DNA from: Marinobacterium arenosum
GTDB taxonomy: Bacteria; Pseudomonadota; Gammaproteobacteria; Pseudomonadales; Balneatricaceae
Assembly (NCBI RefSeq): GCF_019795155.1
Contig: NZ_JAILYN010000051.1
Location: 1-32,566 of the forward strand
Direction of reading: 5' to 3'
Length of the DNA stretch: 32,566 nt
Made by a program: the position numbers and the translations under genes. Shown here piece after piece: positions 16,684-24,658 of the stretch (position 1 is its first letter; each line of letters begins with the position of its first letter). Under the pieces are notes generated by a model that was given only the letters and a program-made list of their open reading frames with translations, searched no databases and was not told the origin of the DNA.

Positions 16684-17406
16684 TCAGAGCGCCTTGGAGA
16701 GGGTCAGCACCACGGCATCCTGGTTGGCCAGGTGGTCGCTGTCGATGGCGAAATCACCGGACAGGTCGGTATCCATGTAGGCCAGTTCGAAATCGATTCC
16801 GGCCCAGGACTTGCTCAGGCTGATCGAGTAATCGGCATACTCTTCCAGGCCCAGCATATCCGGGTCGTCGAACACGTCGCCGAAGGAGTAACCGGCATGG
16901 AATTTCAGGCCGAACTCCTGCGGCAGTTCCAGGCTGTAGTTCGCTTCGGCATACTGGTAAGCCTCACCCAGCTGCAGGTAGTCGTCGGCGTAGGCATAAC
17001 CGAGGCGTACCGGGCCCCAGTCCAGCCCAACGGCGATCTCGTTGTAATCCTGATCGATGTCGTCACCCGGATACAGGTAGCGGTACAGGGTGATGTCATA
17101 GCTGATCTGGTCGTTGATCGCACCCGCGTAACCGGCATAGATATCCAGCTCGGCGGAAGCGCCGTCATCCAGGGCGTCGCCGGTCGGATAGAAATCGACG
17201 TTGCTGCCCCAGGCGCCGGCAAAGAAACCGGCATCATTGAACCAGTCCAGGCCGCCCTGCAGCGCAAAATCTTCCGCGGACTGGGAGACACCCCGGAAGC
17301 GGTAGTCGCTGGTCAACGCAACATTGCCGCTGACATCGGCGGCTACAAAGGAGGAGGACAACGCCAGGCCAGTCGCCAGTACCGCCGGGACCATCTTTTT
17401 GATCAT
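16684..17406 (-). CDS. TorF-family putative porin
   Basis: A 240-residue outer-membrane beta-barrel protein of the TorF type (conserved N-terminal SGNVALTSDYRFRGVSQS). It has a Sec signal peptide, likely cleaved after VAA at residue 23. The mature part is rich in alternating aromatic/glycine strands and ends with the hydrophobic LTLSKAL instead of a terminal Phe. These proteins are proposed small porins, often connected with energy-limited or respiratory conditions; the substrate is unknown. AAGG lies about 10 bases upstream of the ATG at 17406. It is monocistronic as far as visible. Confidence 0.85.
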   Translation of the reverse strand: MIKKMVPAVLATGLALSSSFVAADVSGNVALTSDYRFRGVSQSAEDFALQGGLDWFNDAGFFAGAWGSNVDFYPTGDALDDGASAELDIYAGYAGAINDQISYDITLYRYLYPGDDIDQDYNEIAVGLDWGPVRLGYAYADDYLQLGEAYQYAEANYSLELPQEFGLKFHAGYSFGDVFDDPDMLGLEEYADYSISLSKSWAGIDFELAYMDTDLSGDFAIDSDHLANQDAVVLTLSKAL

Positions 17407-17797
17407 GAAGTTTTACCTTTTATTATATTTCTGGTTAACGCAGTTACGTATGTTTTGCGAGGGGGAAATCGCGTCAGAAAGGCTATTCAAAATCTCTTTT
17501 CAAAACCATTGATAATTCTTTAACCCAACCCTGAAAATTTCTCAGGATCGCTATTTAAAGAAGACATAAACCAGCATCTCATCAAAATAAAATCAATCAT
17601 TCGACAAATAAAAAATCTTTAGAAAGGCTTGTTGATCGAGCCATCGCTGTAACCAGCCAGCCCTCCGCCAGCTCTCTATCGGGTAGTAAGAATTACTGAC
17701 TTGTTGATCCAGATTCTGGTAGCCGGGCGCCATCCAGGGGCACAATACAGCCAGATACCCGCCTGCTGTCTGGCGGTACTACCGGCAAGGCAAACCG
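17407..17797. promoter_or_regulatory. Divergent intergenic region torF-like / diguanylate cyclase
   Basis: 391 bp, strongly AT-rich in 17500-17640, holding the promoters of the leftward porin and rightward diguanylate cyclase genes. An inverted repeat CCTGA-N7-TCAGG lies near 17529-17545. I could not identify a clear -35/-10 or -24/-12 pair, and no small gene is visible. Confidence 0.35.
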
Positions 17798-19462
17798 ATG
17801 AAAAAGCTCGTCCTGAAACCCAAATACTGGCTACTGCCGATCACCGTCTGGAGCGCCCTGGTGGCGGCCTCTTTCAGTTGGAACTGGCAGAAGCTGGACC
17901 AGCACACCATGGAACTGGCCAATGACCGGGCTCGCTTCGTGTTCAAGGTGATCGAGTCGGTTCGCATCTGGAACGCACGCCATGGCGGCGTCTATGCCGA
18001 GGTCAATGAGTACACCCCGCCCAACCCCTATCTGAAAGTTCCGGAGCGCGACCTGACCACCACTGATGGTCTGTCGTTAACCCTGTTGAATCCGGCCTAC
18101 ATGACCCGTCAGTTGTCCGACATTATCGAGCAGATCGGCGACGTTCGGATCCATCTGACCAGCCTGAAACCGCTAAACCCGGACAATGCCGCCAGTCCCT
18201 GGGAAGCGCAGGCACTGAAAGCCTTCGAACAGGGCGAACCGGACCGCGTCGAGCTGGTGAGTGCCTCTACCGGCGAGGTCGTACGCTATATGGCGCCGTT
18301 GCACGTAAAGCAGGAGTGTATGCAGTGCCACCAACACCAGGGTTACCAGGTCGGCGATATCCGCGGCGGTCTGAGCGTCAGCTTCTCCGCCGCCCCCCTG
18401 CTGCAGGATGAGCTGCGCAGCCAGCGCAACCTGATCGCGTTACATGGTGGAATCTGGACGCTGGTCTGCGGCCTGCTGCTGATCGGCCTGTCGCAGATCC
18501 GCCGTCAAATGCTATCGCTGCGCAAGGCCAAGGAGCATCTGGACGAGCAGGTGAAACAACGTACCGCCGAGCTGCACACCCTGTCCAAGGCGGTGGAGTA
18601 CAGCCCGACCTCGACGGTGATTACCGACCCGGACGGCAACATCGAGTACGTAAATCCAAAGTTCAGTGAAGTGACCGGTTACCCGCTGGATGAAGTGCTC
18701 GGCCAGAATCCGCGGCTGTTGCAGTCCGGCGAAACCGACCAGAAGGTTTATGAACAGCTCTGGCAAACCATTACCGGCGGCAACATCTGGCAGGGCCAGT
18801 TGCACAATCGCAAGAAGGACGGCACGCTTTATTGGGAACAGTTGTCGATTTCACCGATCCTGGACAGCGACGGCCGGATCACCCACTTCGTCGCGTTGAA
18901 GGAGGACATTACCGAACATCGCGCCCAGGCCGAGCTGATCCACTACCAGGCCAATTACGACCACCTGACCGGCCTGCCCAACCGCAAGCTGTTCCACGAG
19001 CGGCTACGGCAGCAGATCGACCAGGCGCGCCAGAGCGGCCGGCCCTTTGCGCTGCTGTTTATCGACCTGGACGGTTTCAAGGCGATCAACGACAACTTCG
19101 GCCACGACGCCGGCGACCTGCTGCTGAAGGAGAGCGCCCGACGGATCGCCGACTGCGTACGCAAGAGCGACACCGTGGCCCGGCTGGGCGGCGACGAGTT
19201 CACGTTGATCCTGCAGCAACTGGACGATCCGGCGGTGATCGGACAGATCGCCGGCAAGATCATCAAACGGCTACGCCAACCGTTCCAACTGGGCAAGCAG
19301 CAGGGCCAGGTGAGCGCATCGATCGGCATCGCCCGCTACCCGGAAGACGGCAGCAACGACGAGGCACTGCTAAAGCTGGCAGACAGTGCGATGTATCAGG
19401 TCAAGCACAACGGTCGGGAGAATTACCGGTTCTGCGACGAGGTGGCGGAGCCGGTCGAGTAA
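17798..19462 (+). CDS. Membrane diguanylate cyclase with heme-c DUF3365-type sensor and PAS domain
   Basis: A 554-residue signalling protein making cyclic di-GMP. It has TM1 at about 11-29 and a periplasmic DUF3365/Tll0287-like domain at about 35-205. This contains one c-type heme motif, CMQCH (Cys174, Cys177, His178). TM2 is at about 214-232, followed by a short coiled coil (238-262), a PAS domain (about 262-375) and a GGDEF domain (about 385-545). The active-site GGDEF is intact (464-468) and the inhibitory I-site RKSD (455-458) is present, so it should be an active, product-inhibited cyclase. The heme suggests redox or gas (NO/O2) sensing in the periplasm; that is inference. It is a single gene converging on nasA. 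Confidence 0.92.
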   Translation: MKKLVLKPKYWLLPITVWSALVAASFSWNWQKLDQHTMELANDRARFVFKVIESVRIWNARHGGVYAEVNEYTPPNPYLKVPERDLTTTDGLSLTLLNPAYMTRQLSDIIEQIGDVRIHLTSLKPLNPDNAASPWEAQALKAFEQGEPDRVELVSASTGEVVRYMAPLHVKQECMQCHQHQGYQVGDIRGGLSVSFSAAPLLQDELRSQRNLIALHGGIWTLVCGLLLIGLSQIRRQMLSLRKAKEHLDEQVKQRTAELHTLSKAVEYSPTSTVITDPDGNIEYVNPKFSEVTGYPLDEVLGQNPRLLQSGETDQKVYEQLWQTITGGNIWQGQLHNRKKDGTLYWEQLSISPILDSDGRITHFVALKEDITEHRAQAELIHYQANYDHLTGLPNRKLFHERLRQQIDQARQSGRPFALLFIDLDGFKAINDNFGHDAGDLLLKESARRIADCVRKSDTVARLGGDEFTLILQQLDDPAVIGQIAGKIIKRLRQPFQLGKQQGQVSASIGIARYPEDGSNDEALLKLADSAMYQVKHNGRENYRFCDEVAEPVE

Positions 19463-19553
19463 GCGCGACCTATTGTGCACAGGCCCCGCCGATGTCGACC
19501 AGTCACCAGATTGCCGGACCACGCGGGGCGTGCCTTTCACGAAATATGAAAAT

Positions 19554-22178
19554 TCAACCCGCCTTGCGCAGCAGCGCCTTCAACTCCGGAATGCAGGAAC
19601 CACAGTTGCTGCCGCATTTCAGACGGCTGCCCAGCGCTTCGACGCTGTCGATGCCGGCGGCCATGGCATCGGCGATCTGCCGCTCGCCAACCTGGAAGCA
19701 GCTGCAGACGATGGCGCCGCAATCGGGCTTGTCGGCGGCACTGGCGCTGAGCAGCTGGCGGCGCGCAGCCGGTTCCAACGTACGCTCGGCGAAGCGCAGG
19801 TCGAGCCAGCCGGGATCGGGGAACTGCTGGTAAGGCAATACCAGCAGCAGCCACTGCAGCCGCCCCTCCTTCAATCCGGCGGCGCGGAACCGGCCACCGG
19901 CCGGATCGTCCAGCCAGAGCACCGGCTCGCCGAGCCGCTGCTGACACCACTGGTGCCAGTCGTCGACCGGCTGGTCAGCGGCCAGGTGGTAGCGGATCGA
20001 ATGGGCCTGAGGAATCCGTGCCCAGTATAAATCCTCCGCCCAGTTTTGCTCTTCACGGCAGATCAGCCAGGCCTGCCAGCGGCTCGGATAACGGCGCAGT
20101 GCGACACTGGCATGTTTCAACTCCGGCTGGCCGGAGTTGGGATCGGTGACCGGCGCGATCAGGCTGCCCATCCGCGCGGCACCACTGAACTGGCCGTTCC
20201 AGTGCATCGGCACGAACAGCTCGCCGGGACGCTGGCCGTCGTCGAGCTGCGCCCGCAGCAACAGTTGGCCACGCTCGTTGTGCAACCGTACCAGATCGCC
20301 CTCCCGCACCGCATAGCGGCGGGCATCGTCCGGATGCAGCGCCACGAAGGGTTCGGCACGGTGCTGGAACAGTCGCGCCGCGTTACCGGTTCGGGTCATG
20401 GTATGCCACTGGTCGCGGATCCGGCCGGTGTTCATGATCAGCGGTGTAGCGACAGTCGGCTGCTGCTGCGGCCGGCGCGACCGGATCGGCACGAAACGGG
20501 CCCGGCCGCTGGCGGTGAAAAACCTGCCATCGCTGAACATCCGCGCGGTGCCGGTCGGCGCCGCTTCGGTTACCGGCCACTGGATCGGCGCCAGGGCGTC
20601 ATACTGGGCGTCGCTGAGGTCGGCCAGCACGCCGATGTCGAAATCGCGTGTGCCGTTGTTCTCGAACGCCGACAGCCGGGCATGTTCGCGGAAGATCTCG
20701 GCCGGCGAGCGGTAATCGAAGGCGGCGCCGAAGCCCATCAGCCGCGCCACCTCGCTGATGATCTGCCAGTCGTGGCGCGCCTCGCCGGCCGGCGGCAGCA
20801 GGCCGCGCTGGCGGGAGATACGCCGCTCCGAGTTGGTTACAGTGCCGTTCTTCTCGCTCCAGCCGGTGGCCGGCAGCAGGATATCGGCCAACTGGCCGCT
20901 ATCGGTCGGCGCGCTGCAATCGGACACCACCACCAGCGGGCAATTTGCCAGCGCCCGCTTGACCCGGTCGGCATCCGGCATGCTGACCACCGGGTTGGTG
21001 GCCATGATCCAGACCGCCTTGATCTCGCCGCGTTCGATCGCCTGGAACAGCTCGACCGCCTTCAATCCCTCCCGGCGCGCCATATTACCTGCCCGCCAGA
21101 AACGACCGACCCGGTCGATCGCGCCCGGCGTGCTGAAATCCATATGGGCCGCCAACTGGTTGGCCAACCCGCCGACCTCGCGGCCGCCCATGGCATTGGG
21201 CTGGCCGGTGATAGAGAACGGTCCCATGCCCGGCCGGCCGATCCGGCCGGTGGCCAGGTGGCAGTTGATGATCGCATTGGCGTTGTCGGCGCCACTGGCG
21301 GACTGGTTGACCCCCTGGGAATAGAAGGTGACGCTGCGTTCGTGAGCACGGAACCAGCCGAAGAAGGTCAGCAGCTCTTCGGGGTTAAGCCGGCAGGTCT
21401 CGGCCAGTCGCTCCAGCGTTCCGGCCTCGTTGCGGGCTGCCGCCAAGGCCACGTCGAAGCCTTCACAGTGCTGGTCGATGAACGCGGTATCCAGCGCATC
21501 CTGCGTTGCCAGCCAGGCCAGCAGGCCGTTGAACAGCAGGCTGTCGCTGCCGGGCCGAATCTGCAGGTGCAGGTCGGCCAGTTCGCAGGTGGCGGTACGG
21601 CGCGGATCGACCACCACCACTTTCATATGCGGATTGGCCTGCTTGGCGGCCTGCATCCGCTGGAACAGCACCGGGTGGTTCCAGGCGGCGTTGCTGCCGA
21701 CCAACACCAGCAGGTCGGCCAGTTCCAGATCCTCATAGCAGACCGGCACGGTGTCGGTGCCGAACGCCCGCTTGTAGCCGACCACCGACGACGACATGCA
21801 GAGCCGCGAGTTGGTATCGACATTGGCGCTGCCGATAAACCCCTTCATCAACTTGTTGGCCACGTAATAGTCTTCGGTCAGCAGCTGACCGGACAGATAG
21901 AGCGCCACCGAGTCCGGGCCGTGCTCCGCGATGGTGCGCCGAAAGCCGTCGGCGACCCGATTCAGGGCTTCATCCCAGCTGGCCCGGCGACCGTCCACCA
22001 TCGGATGCAGCAAGCGCCCCTGCGACTGCAGGGTCTCATGCAGGCTGGAACCTTTGATGCACAGGCGGCCCCGGTTGGCGGGGTGCTGGCGGTCGCCGCA
22101 GACCGTCTCAACGGTGTCGCCGGTAACCTTCAGCTCCACCCCGCAGCCCACGCCGCAGTAGGGACAGGTGGTTTTCAT
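19554..22178 (-). CDS. nasA: Assimilatory nitrate reductase catalytic subunit
   Basis: An 874-residue cytoplasmic molybdoenzyme reducing nitrate to nitrite for assimilation. The N-terminal [4Fe-4S] ligands are Cys5, Cys8, Cys12 and Cys40 (TCPYCGVGCGVE...GRLCIKG), and the probable Mo ligand is Cys127 in SRLCMSSSV. Bis-MGD-binding domains follow, then a C-terminal BFD-like [2Fe-2S] domain (about 820-874) with Cys825, Cys827, Cys859 and Cys862, as in Klebsiella-type NasA. There is no Tat signal, consistent with assimilation. The ATG at 22178 follows a leader with a terminator and a sigma-54 type promoter. No electron-donor reductase (NasC), nitrite reductase (nirBD) or transporter gene is adjacent. 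Confidence 0.95.
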   Translation of the reverse strand: MKTTCPYCGVGCGVELKVTGDTVETVCGDRQHPANRGRLCIKGSSLHETLQSQGRLLHPMVDGRRASWDEALNRVADGFRRTIAEHGPDSVALYLSGQLLTEDYYVANKLMKGFIGSANVDTNSRLCMSSSVVGYKRAFGTDTVPVCYEDLELADLLVLVGSNAAWNHPVLFQRMQAAKQANPHMKVVVVDPRRTATCELADLHLQIRPGSDSLLFNGLLAWLATQDALDTAFIDQHCEGFDVALAAARNEAGTLERLAETCRLNPEELLTFFGWFRAHERSVTFYSQGVNQSASGADNANAIINCHLATGRIGRPGMGPFSITGQPNAMGGREVGGLANQLAAHMDFSTPGAIDRVGRFWRAGNMARREGLKAVELFQAIERGEIKAVWIMATNPVVSMPDADRVKRALANCPLVVVSDCSAPTDSGQLADILLPATGWSEKNGTVTNSERRISRQRGLLPPAGEARHDWQIISEVARLMGFGAAFDYRSPAEIFREHARLSAFENNGTRDFDIGVLADLSDAQYDALAPIQWPVTEAAPTGTARMFSDGRFFTASGRARFVPIRSRRPQQQPTVATPLIMNTGRIRDQWHTMTRTGNAARLFQHRAEPFVALHPDDARRYAVREGDLVRLHNERGQLLLRAQLDDGQRPGELFVPMHWNGQFSGAARMGSLIAPVTDPNSGQPELKHASVALRRYPSRWQAWLICREEQNWAEDLYWARIPQAHSIRYHLAADQPVDDWHQWCQQRLGEPVLWLDDPAGGRFRAAGLKEGRLQWLLLVLPYQQFPDPGWLDLRFAERTLEPAARRQLLSASAADKPDCGAIVCSCFQVGERQIADAMAAGIDSVEALGSRLKCGSNCGSCIPELKALLRKAG

Positions 22179-22215
22179 AGGGTTCTTTCCTCGGTTGCGA
22201 TTAGCATCCTGGCAA

Positions 22216-22257
22216 TAAAAAATGCCCGCCCCGCTCCCCAGGGAGCAGATGCGGGCA
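22216..22257 (-). terminator. Leader terminator upstream of nasA (antitermination target)
   Basis: On the minus strand TGCCCGC (22257-22251) pairs with GCGGGCA (22229-22223), enclosing a second stem GCTCC-CTGG-GGAGC, and is followed by TTTTTTATT. It sits 45 bases before the nasA ATG, inside the predicted leader. An intrinsic terminator before its own gene, opposite a nasT ANTAR gene, fits NasT-dependent antitermination. Confidence 0.85.
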
Positions 22258-22309
22258 CCATTGCCATGTCGTCTGTTGTTGTTCTTCCGGTTCTTCTTGT
22301 TTTTCTTAA

Positions 22310-22339
22310 CGGGCCCGGGATGCGCACCGGAGCCGCCCG
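22310..22339 (-). promoter_or_regulatory. 5' hairpin of the nasA leader RNA
   Basis: On the minus strand CGGGC-GGCT-CCGG-TGCGCATC-CCGG-GCCCG folds as two stacked stems with a 4-base bulge and an 8-base loop, beginning directly after the predicted sigma-54 start site. It is a candidate for the first hairpin of an ANTAR target; its loop is not the usual hexanucleotide. A possible second hairpin, GGC-AATGGT-GCC (22265-22254), has a hexaloop with A1 and G4 but only a 3 bp stem and overlaps the terminator arm. Confidence 0.4.
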
Positions 22340-22352
22340 ACAGAAGTAGTAA

Positions 22353-22368
22353 TGCAGATGCCGTGCCA
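22353..22368 (-). promoter_or_regulatory. Sigma-54 type promoter for nasA
   Basis: TGGCACGGCATCTGCA on the minus strand matches the -24/-12 consensus TGGCACG-N4-TTGCW with the invariant GG and GC exactly in register; one base in the -12 box differs (CTGC for TTGC). Predicted start is near 22342, giving a leader of about 165 bases that contains the terminator. Confidence 0.75.
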
Positions 22369-22395
22369 ATCCTTGTCGCCGACCGACCAATCAGT

Positions 22396-22411
22396 TGGAA
22401 CGCCTTTTGCT
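22396..22411 (+). promoter_or_regulatory. Sigma-54 type promoter for nasTS
   Basis: TGGAACGCCTTTTGCT on the plus strand matches TGGCACG-N4-TTGCW at all positions but one (A for C), with GG/GC spacing correct. It faces away from the nasA promoter, with only 27 bases between the two. Predicted start is near 22423, about 63 bases before the nasT ATG. Nitrogen control via NtrC is inferred; I did not find a clear NtrC site. Confidence 0.7.
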
Positions 22412-22485
22412 ATATCTATTTATATGGCGCCTCGACCAGGCGTCCCAAACTGCTTACGCAATAAAAAAACATAAGAAAGATAACC

Positions 22486-23082
22486 ATGCCTCTGGACGTA
22501 CTGCTAATCGACACTGAACCGGGCCGCATCCGTACCCTGACCGATGCCCTGCACGCATTGGGCCACCGGGTGGTCGCCACCCTGCCCAATGCTGAAACCC
22601 TGAGCACCCATGTGCAGCAACTGCAGCCGGATATCGTGATCATCGATATGGACGGGCCGGACCGCGACACGCTGGACAGTATGGCGGCGATGAGCCGTAC
22701 CGAACCGCGGCCGATCGTGTTCTTCGCCGAAACCGGCCAGCCGGCCGACACCATCGGCGAGGCGATCCGCGCCGGCGTCAGCGCCTACGTCAGCGACGGC
22801 GTACAGGCGGAGCGGGTCAAGCCGATCCTCGATACCGCCATCGCCCAGTTCAACGCCTTCAACGAGCTGCGGCTGGAACGCGACCAGGCACTCGACAAGC
22901 TGGAGGAGCGCAAGCTGATCGACCGCGCCAAGGGGCTACTGATGAAACACCAGAACTGGGACGAGGAGCAGGCCTACAAAACCTTGCGCAAGCTGGCGAT
23001 GGACCGTGGCCAGAAACTGGTCGACGTGGCCCGTCACGTGATCGATGCCCTGGAAAACCTGCTCGACAACGCCAAGCGCTAA
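22486..23082 (+). CDS. nasT: NasT, ANTAR-domain antitermination regulator
   Basis: A 198-residue RNA-binding response regulator. The receiver-like domain (1-120) keeps Asp54 (VIIDMDG) but has YVSDG where ordinary receivers have the conserved Lys, as in NasT/AmiR-type pseudo-receivers. A coiled-coil linker (about 122-142) leads to the ANTAR domain (about 142-190, LIDRAKGLLMKHQNWDEEQA). Known NasT proteins bind a leader hairpin to prevent termination before nas genes when released by NasS. Here the presumed target is the leader of nasA on the opposite strand. The stop is followed closely by nasS. AAGAAAGA acts as ribosome site. Confidence 0.94.
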   Translation: MPLDVLLIDTEPGRIRTLTDALHALGHRVVATLPNAETLSTHVQQLQPDIVIIDMDGPDRDTLDSMAAMSRTEPRPIVFFAETGQPADTIGEAIRAGVSAYVSDGVQAERVKPILDTAIAQFNAFNELRLERDQALDKLEERKLIDRAKGLLMKHQNWDEEQAYKTLRKLAMDRGQKLVDVARHVIDALENLLDNAKR

Positions 23083-23109
23083 CCGGACCCCACCATGAGA
23101 GGCAACCCG

Positions 23110-24090
23110 ATGCTGGAAACCACCACCCTGAAACTGGGCTTCCTGCCGCTACTGGACAGCGCCCCGCTGATTATCGCCCGCGAACGGGGCTTCTTTGCCG
23201 ACGAGGGGCTCGATGTGATCCTGGTGCGGGAGCACTCCTGGGCCAATATTCGCGACCGGGTCAGCTGGGGGTTGCTGGACGGTGCCTCGATGCTGGCGCC
23301 GCTACCGCTGGCCGCCAGCCTCGGCCTGGCCGCGCCGGCGGTGCCGATGCTGACCGGCCTGGTACTGAGCCGGCACGGCAACGCCATCACCCTGTCGGAG
23401 CCCCTGTGCCAGCGGCTGGAATCCTACCAATTGCCGCTGGGCGAAGCGTTGCGGCTGGCGATCCGCGAGGAGCAGTTGTCGCTGCATCTGGCCACCGTCT
23501 ACCCCTACTCCTGCCACCACTACCAGTTGCGTAGCTGGCTGGAACAGCACCAGCTGGAGCCGGATAACGACCTCTGCTTCAGCGCCGTGCCACCCAACCG
23601 GATGCTGGAAAAGATGGAAGCCGGCGAGCTGGACGGCTACTGTGTCGGCGAGCCCTGGAACAGCCTGGCCGAACAGCGCGGCAGCGGCCGGATCGTCGCC
23701 ACCGGCGAGCAGATCTGGCCCAACTTCTGTGAAAAGGTGTTTGCCGTCACCCGCAGCTGGGCCGAACGGAATCCCAACAGCCACCTGGCCCTGCTGCGGG
23801 CGCTGAAGCGGGCCTGCGACTGGCTCGGCCAGCCAGCCCACCGCGCCGAGGCACTGGAGCTGCTGACTTTACCACCCTACCTGGACCGGCTGGCCGGCCT
23901 GCTGGAACCGGAGCGCATCCTGCCATTGATGCCGCAGTTCCATCTCAATAACCGACCCGACCCGGCCGACGCGGCCTTCCTGTTAAGGCAGATGCAGCAG
24001 TGCCGGCAGTGGTCCGGCGACGATATCGAGCAGGTTGCCGCCGAGGGGTTCCGGCCGGATCTGTACGACCGAATAGCGTCGGGCAATTAA
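23110..24090 (+). CDS. nasS: NasS nitrate/nitrite sensor
   Basis: A 326-residue cytoplasmic protein of the NrtA/CmpA-like binding-protein family. The start at 23110 (MLETTTLKLGFLPLLDSAPL) is preferred because GAGAGG lies 7 bases upstream, whereas the ATG at 23095 has none. There is no signal peptide, separating it from periplasmic transporter receptors. Motifs such as REHSWANIRDRVSWG, LDGASMLAPLPLA, YPYSCHHYQLR and GYCVGEPWN are those of NasS. It is known to hold NasT inactive until nitrate or nitrite binds. It is 27 bases downstream of nasT and completes the nasTS operon. Confidence 0.93.
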   Translation: MLETTTLKLGFLPLLDSAPLIIARERGFFADEGLDVILVREHSWANIRDRVSWGLLDGASMLAPLPLAASLGLAAPAVPMLTGLVLSRHGNAITLSEPLCQRLESYQLPLGEALRLAIREEQLSLHLATVYPYSCHHYQLRSWLEQHQLEPDNDLCFSAVPPNRMLEKMEAGELDGYCVGEPWNSLAEQRGSGRIVATGEQIWPNFCEKVFAVTRSWAERNPNSHLALLRALKRACDWLGQPAHRAEALELLTLPPYLDRLAGLLEPERILPLMPQFHLNNRPDPADAAFLLRQMQQCRQWSGDDIEQVAAEGFRPDLYDRIASGN

Positions 24091-24160
24091 CGGATGGCCA
24101 TAACGTTGAGATCGCTGCCAGCAGCCTGTCGCCCGCGGCACCCGCGGGCATAAAAGCGGG
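24091..24160. other. Spacer with perfect GC palindrome after nasS
   Basis: Contains GCCCGCGG-CAC-CCGCGGGC (24131-24149), a perfect 8 bp stem with a 3-base loop, 40 bases after the nasS stop. It has no T-run, so it is at best a weak or Rho-assisted terminator, or an REP-type element leading into the tandem array. Confidence 0.5.
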
Positions 24161-24620
24161 TTGCTACGACAGCCCCCGTAGCAACGGGCGCCGACCGCGA
24201 CTGACCGCGACCGACCCGGTACCGCCAGCAGGTATCGCCCTCAAAGCGAGCTGCTACGACAGGGCCCCGTAGCAGCGGGCTCCGACCGCGACTGACCGCG
24301 ACCGACCCGGTACCGCCAGCAGGCATCGCCCTCAGAGCGGGCTGCTACGACAGGGCCCCTTAGCAGCGGGCTCCGACCGCGACCGACCCGGTACCGCCAG
24401 CAGGTATCGCCCTCAGAGCGGGCTGCTACGACAGGGCCCCGTAGCAGCGGGCTCCGACCGCGACCGACCCGGTACCGCCAGCAGGCGTCGCCCTCAGAGC
24501 GGGCTGCTACGACAGGGCCCCGTAGCAGCGGGCTCCGACCGCGACCGACCCGGTACCGCCAGCAGGCGTCGCCCTCAGAGCGGGCTGCTACGACAGGCCT
24601 CTTAGTAGCGGGCTGATACG
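24161..24620. repeat. 81-91 bp tandem repeat array, five units plus a partial
   Basis: Unit starts at CTGCTACGAC (first TTGCTACGAC): 24161, 24251, 24342, 24423, 24504 and a truncated sixth at 24585. The unit lengths are 90, 91, 81, 81 and 81. The longer first two units carry an extra CTGACCGCGA within the GACCGCGACCGACCC part. Every unit includes an imperfect or perfect hairpin CTGCTACG-N8-CGTAGCAG and the block GGTACCGCCAGCAGG. The array fills the gap between nasS and the metallophosphatase gene. Because 81 is a multiple of three, an open frame with a 27-residue period runs through it on the minus strand; this is judged fortuitous. Confidence 0.92.
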
Positions 24621-24658
24621 CCCAGCCCTGCAGCAACCGGCGACGGCTGGTTTCGGGA

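Noticed and set aside
20046-22349. 767-codon plus-strand frame opposite nasA
   Set aside because: GC-rich shadow frame; the opposite strand has all the cofactor motifs of nitrate reductase.
22179-22485. NtrC binding sites between nasA and nasT
   Set aside because: Only fragments such as GGTGC/GCACC were seen, none with the paired spacing of an NtrC site, so no feature was called.
24161-24620. CRISPR-like array
   Set aside because: The units are contiguous tandem repeats of 81-91 bp without unique spacers, and no cas genes are present.
24241-24636. Minus-strand open frame with a 27-residue repeating protein
   Set aside because: It arises because the DNA repeat unit is 81 bp, a multiple of three. 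The composition is extreme (Arg/Gly/Ala/Val), there is no ribosome site, and the hairpin structure explains the DNA better.
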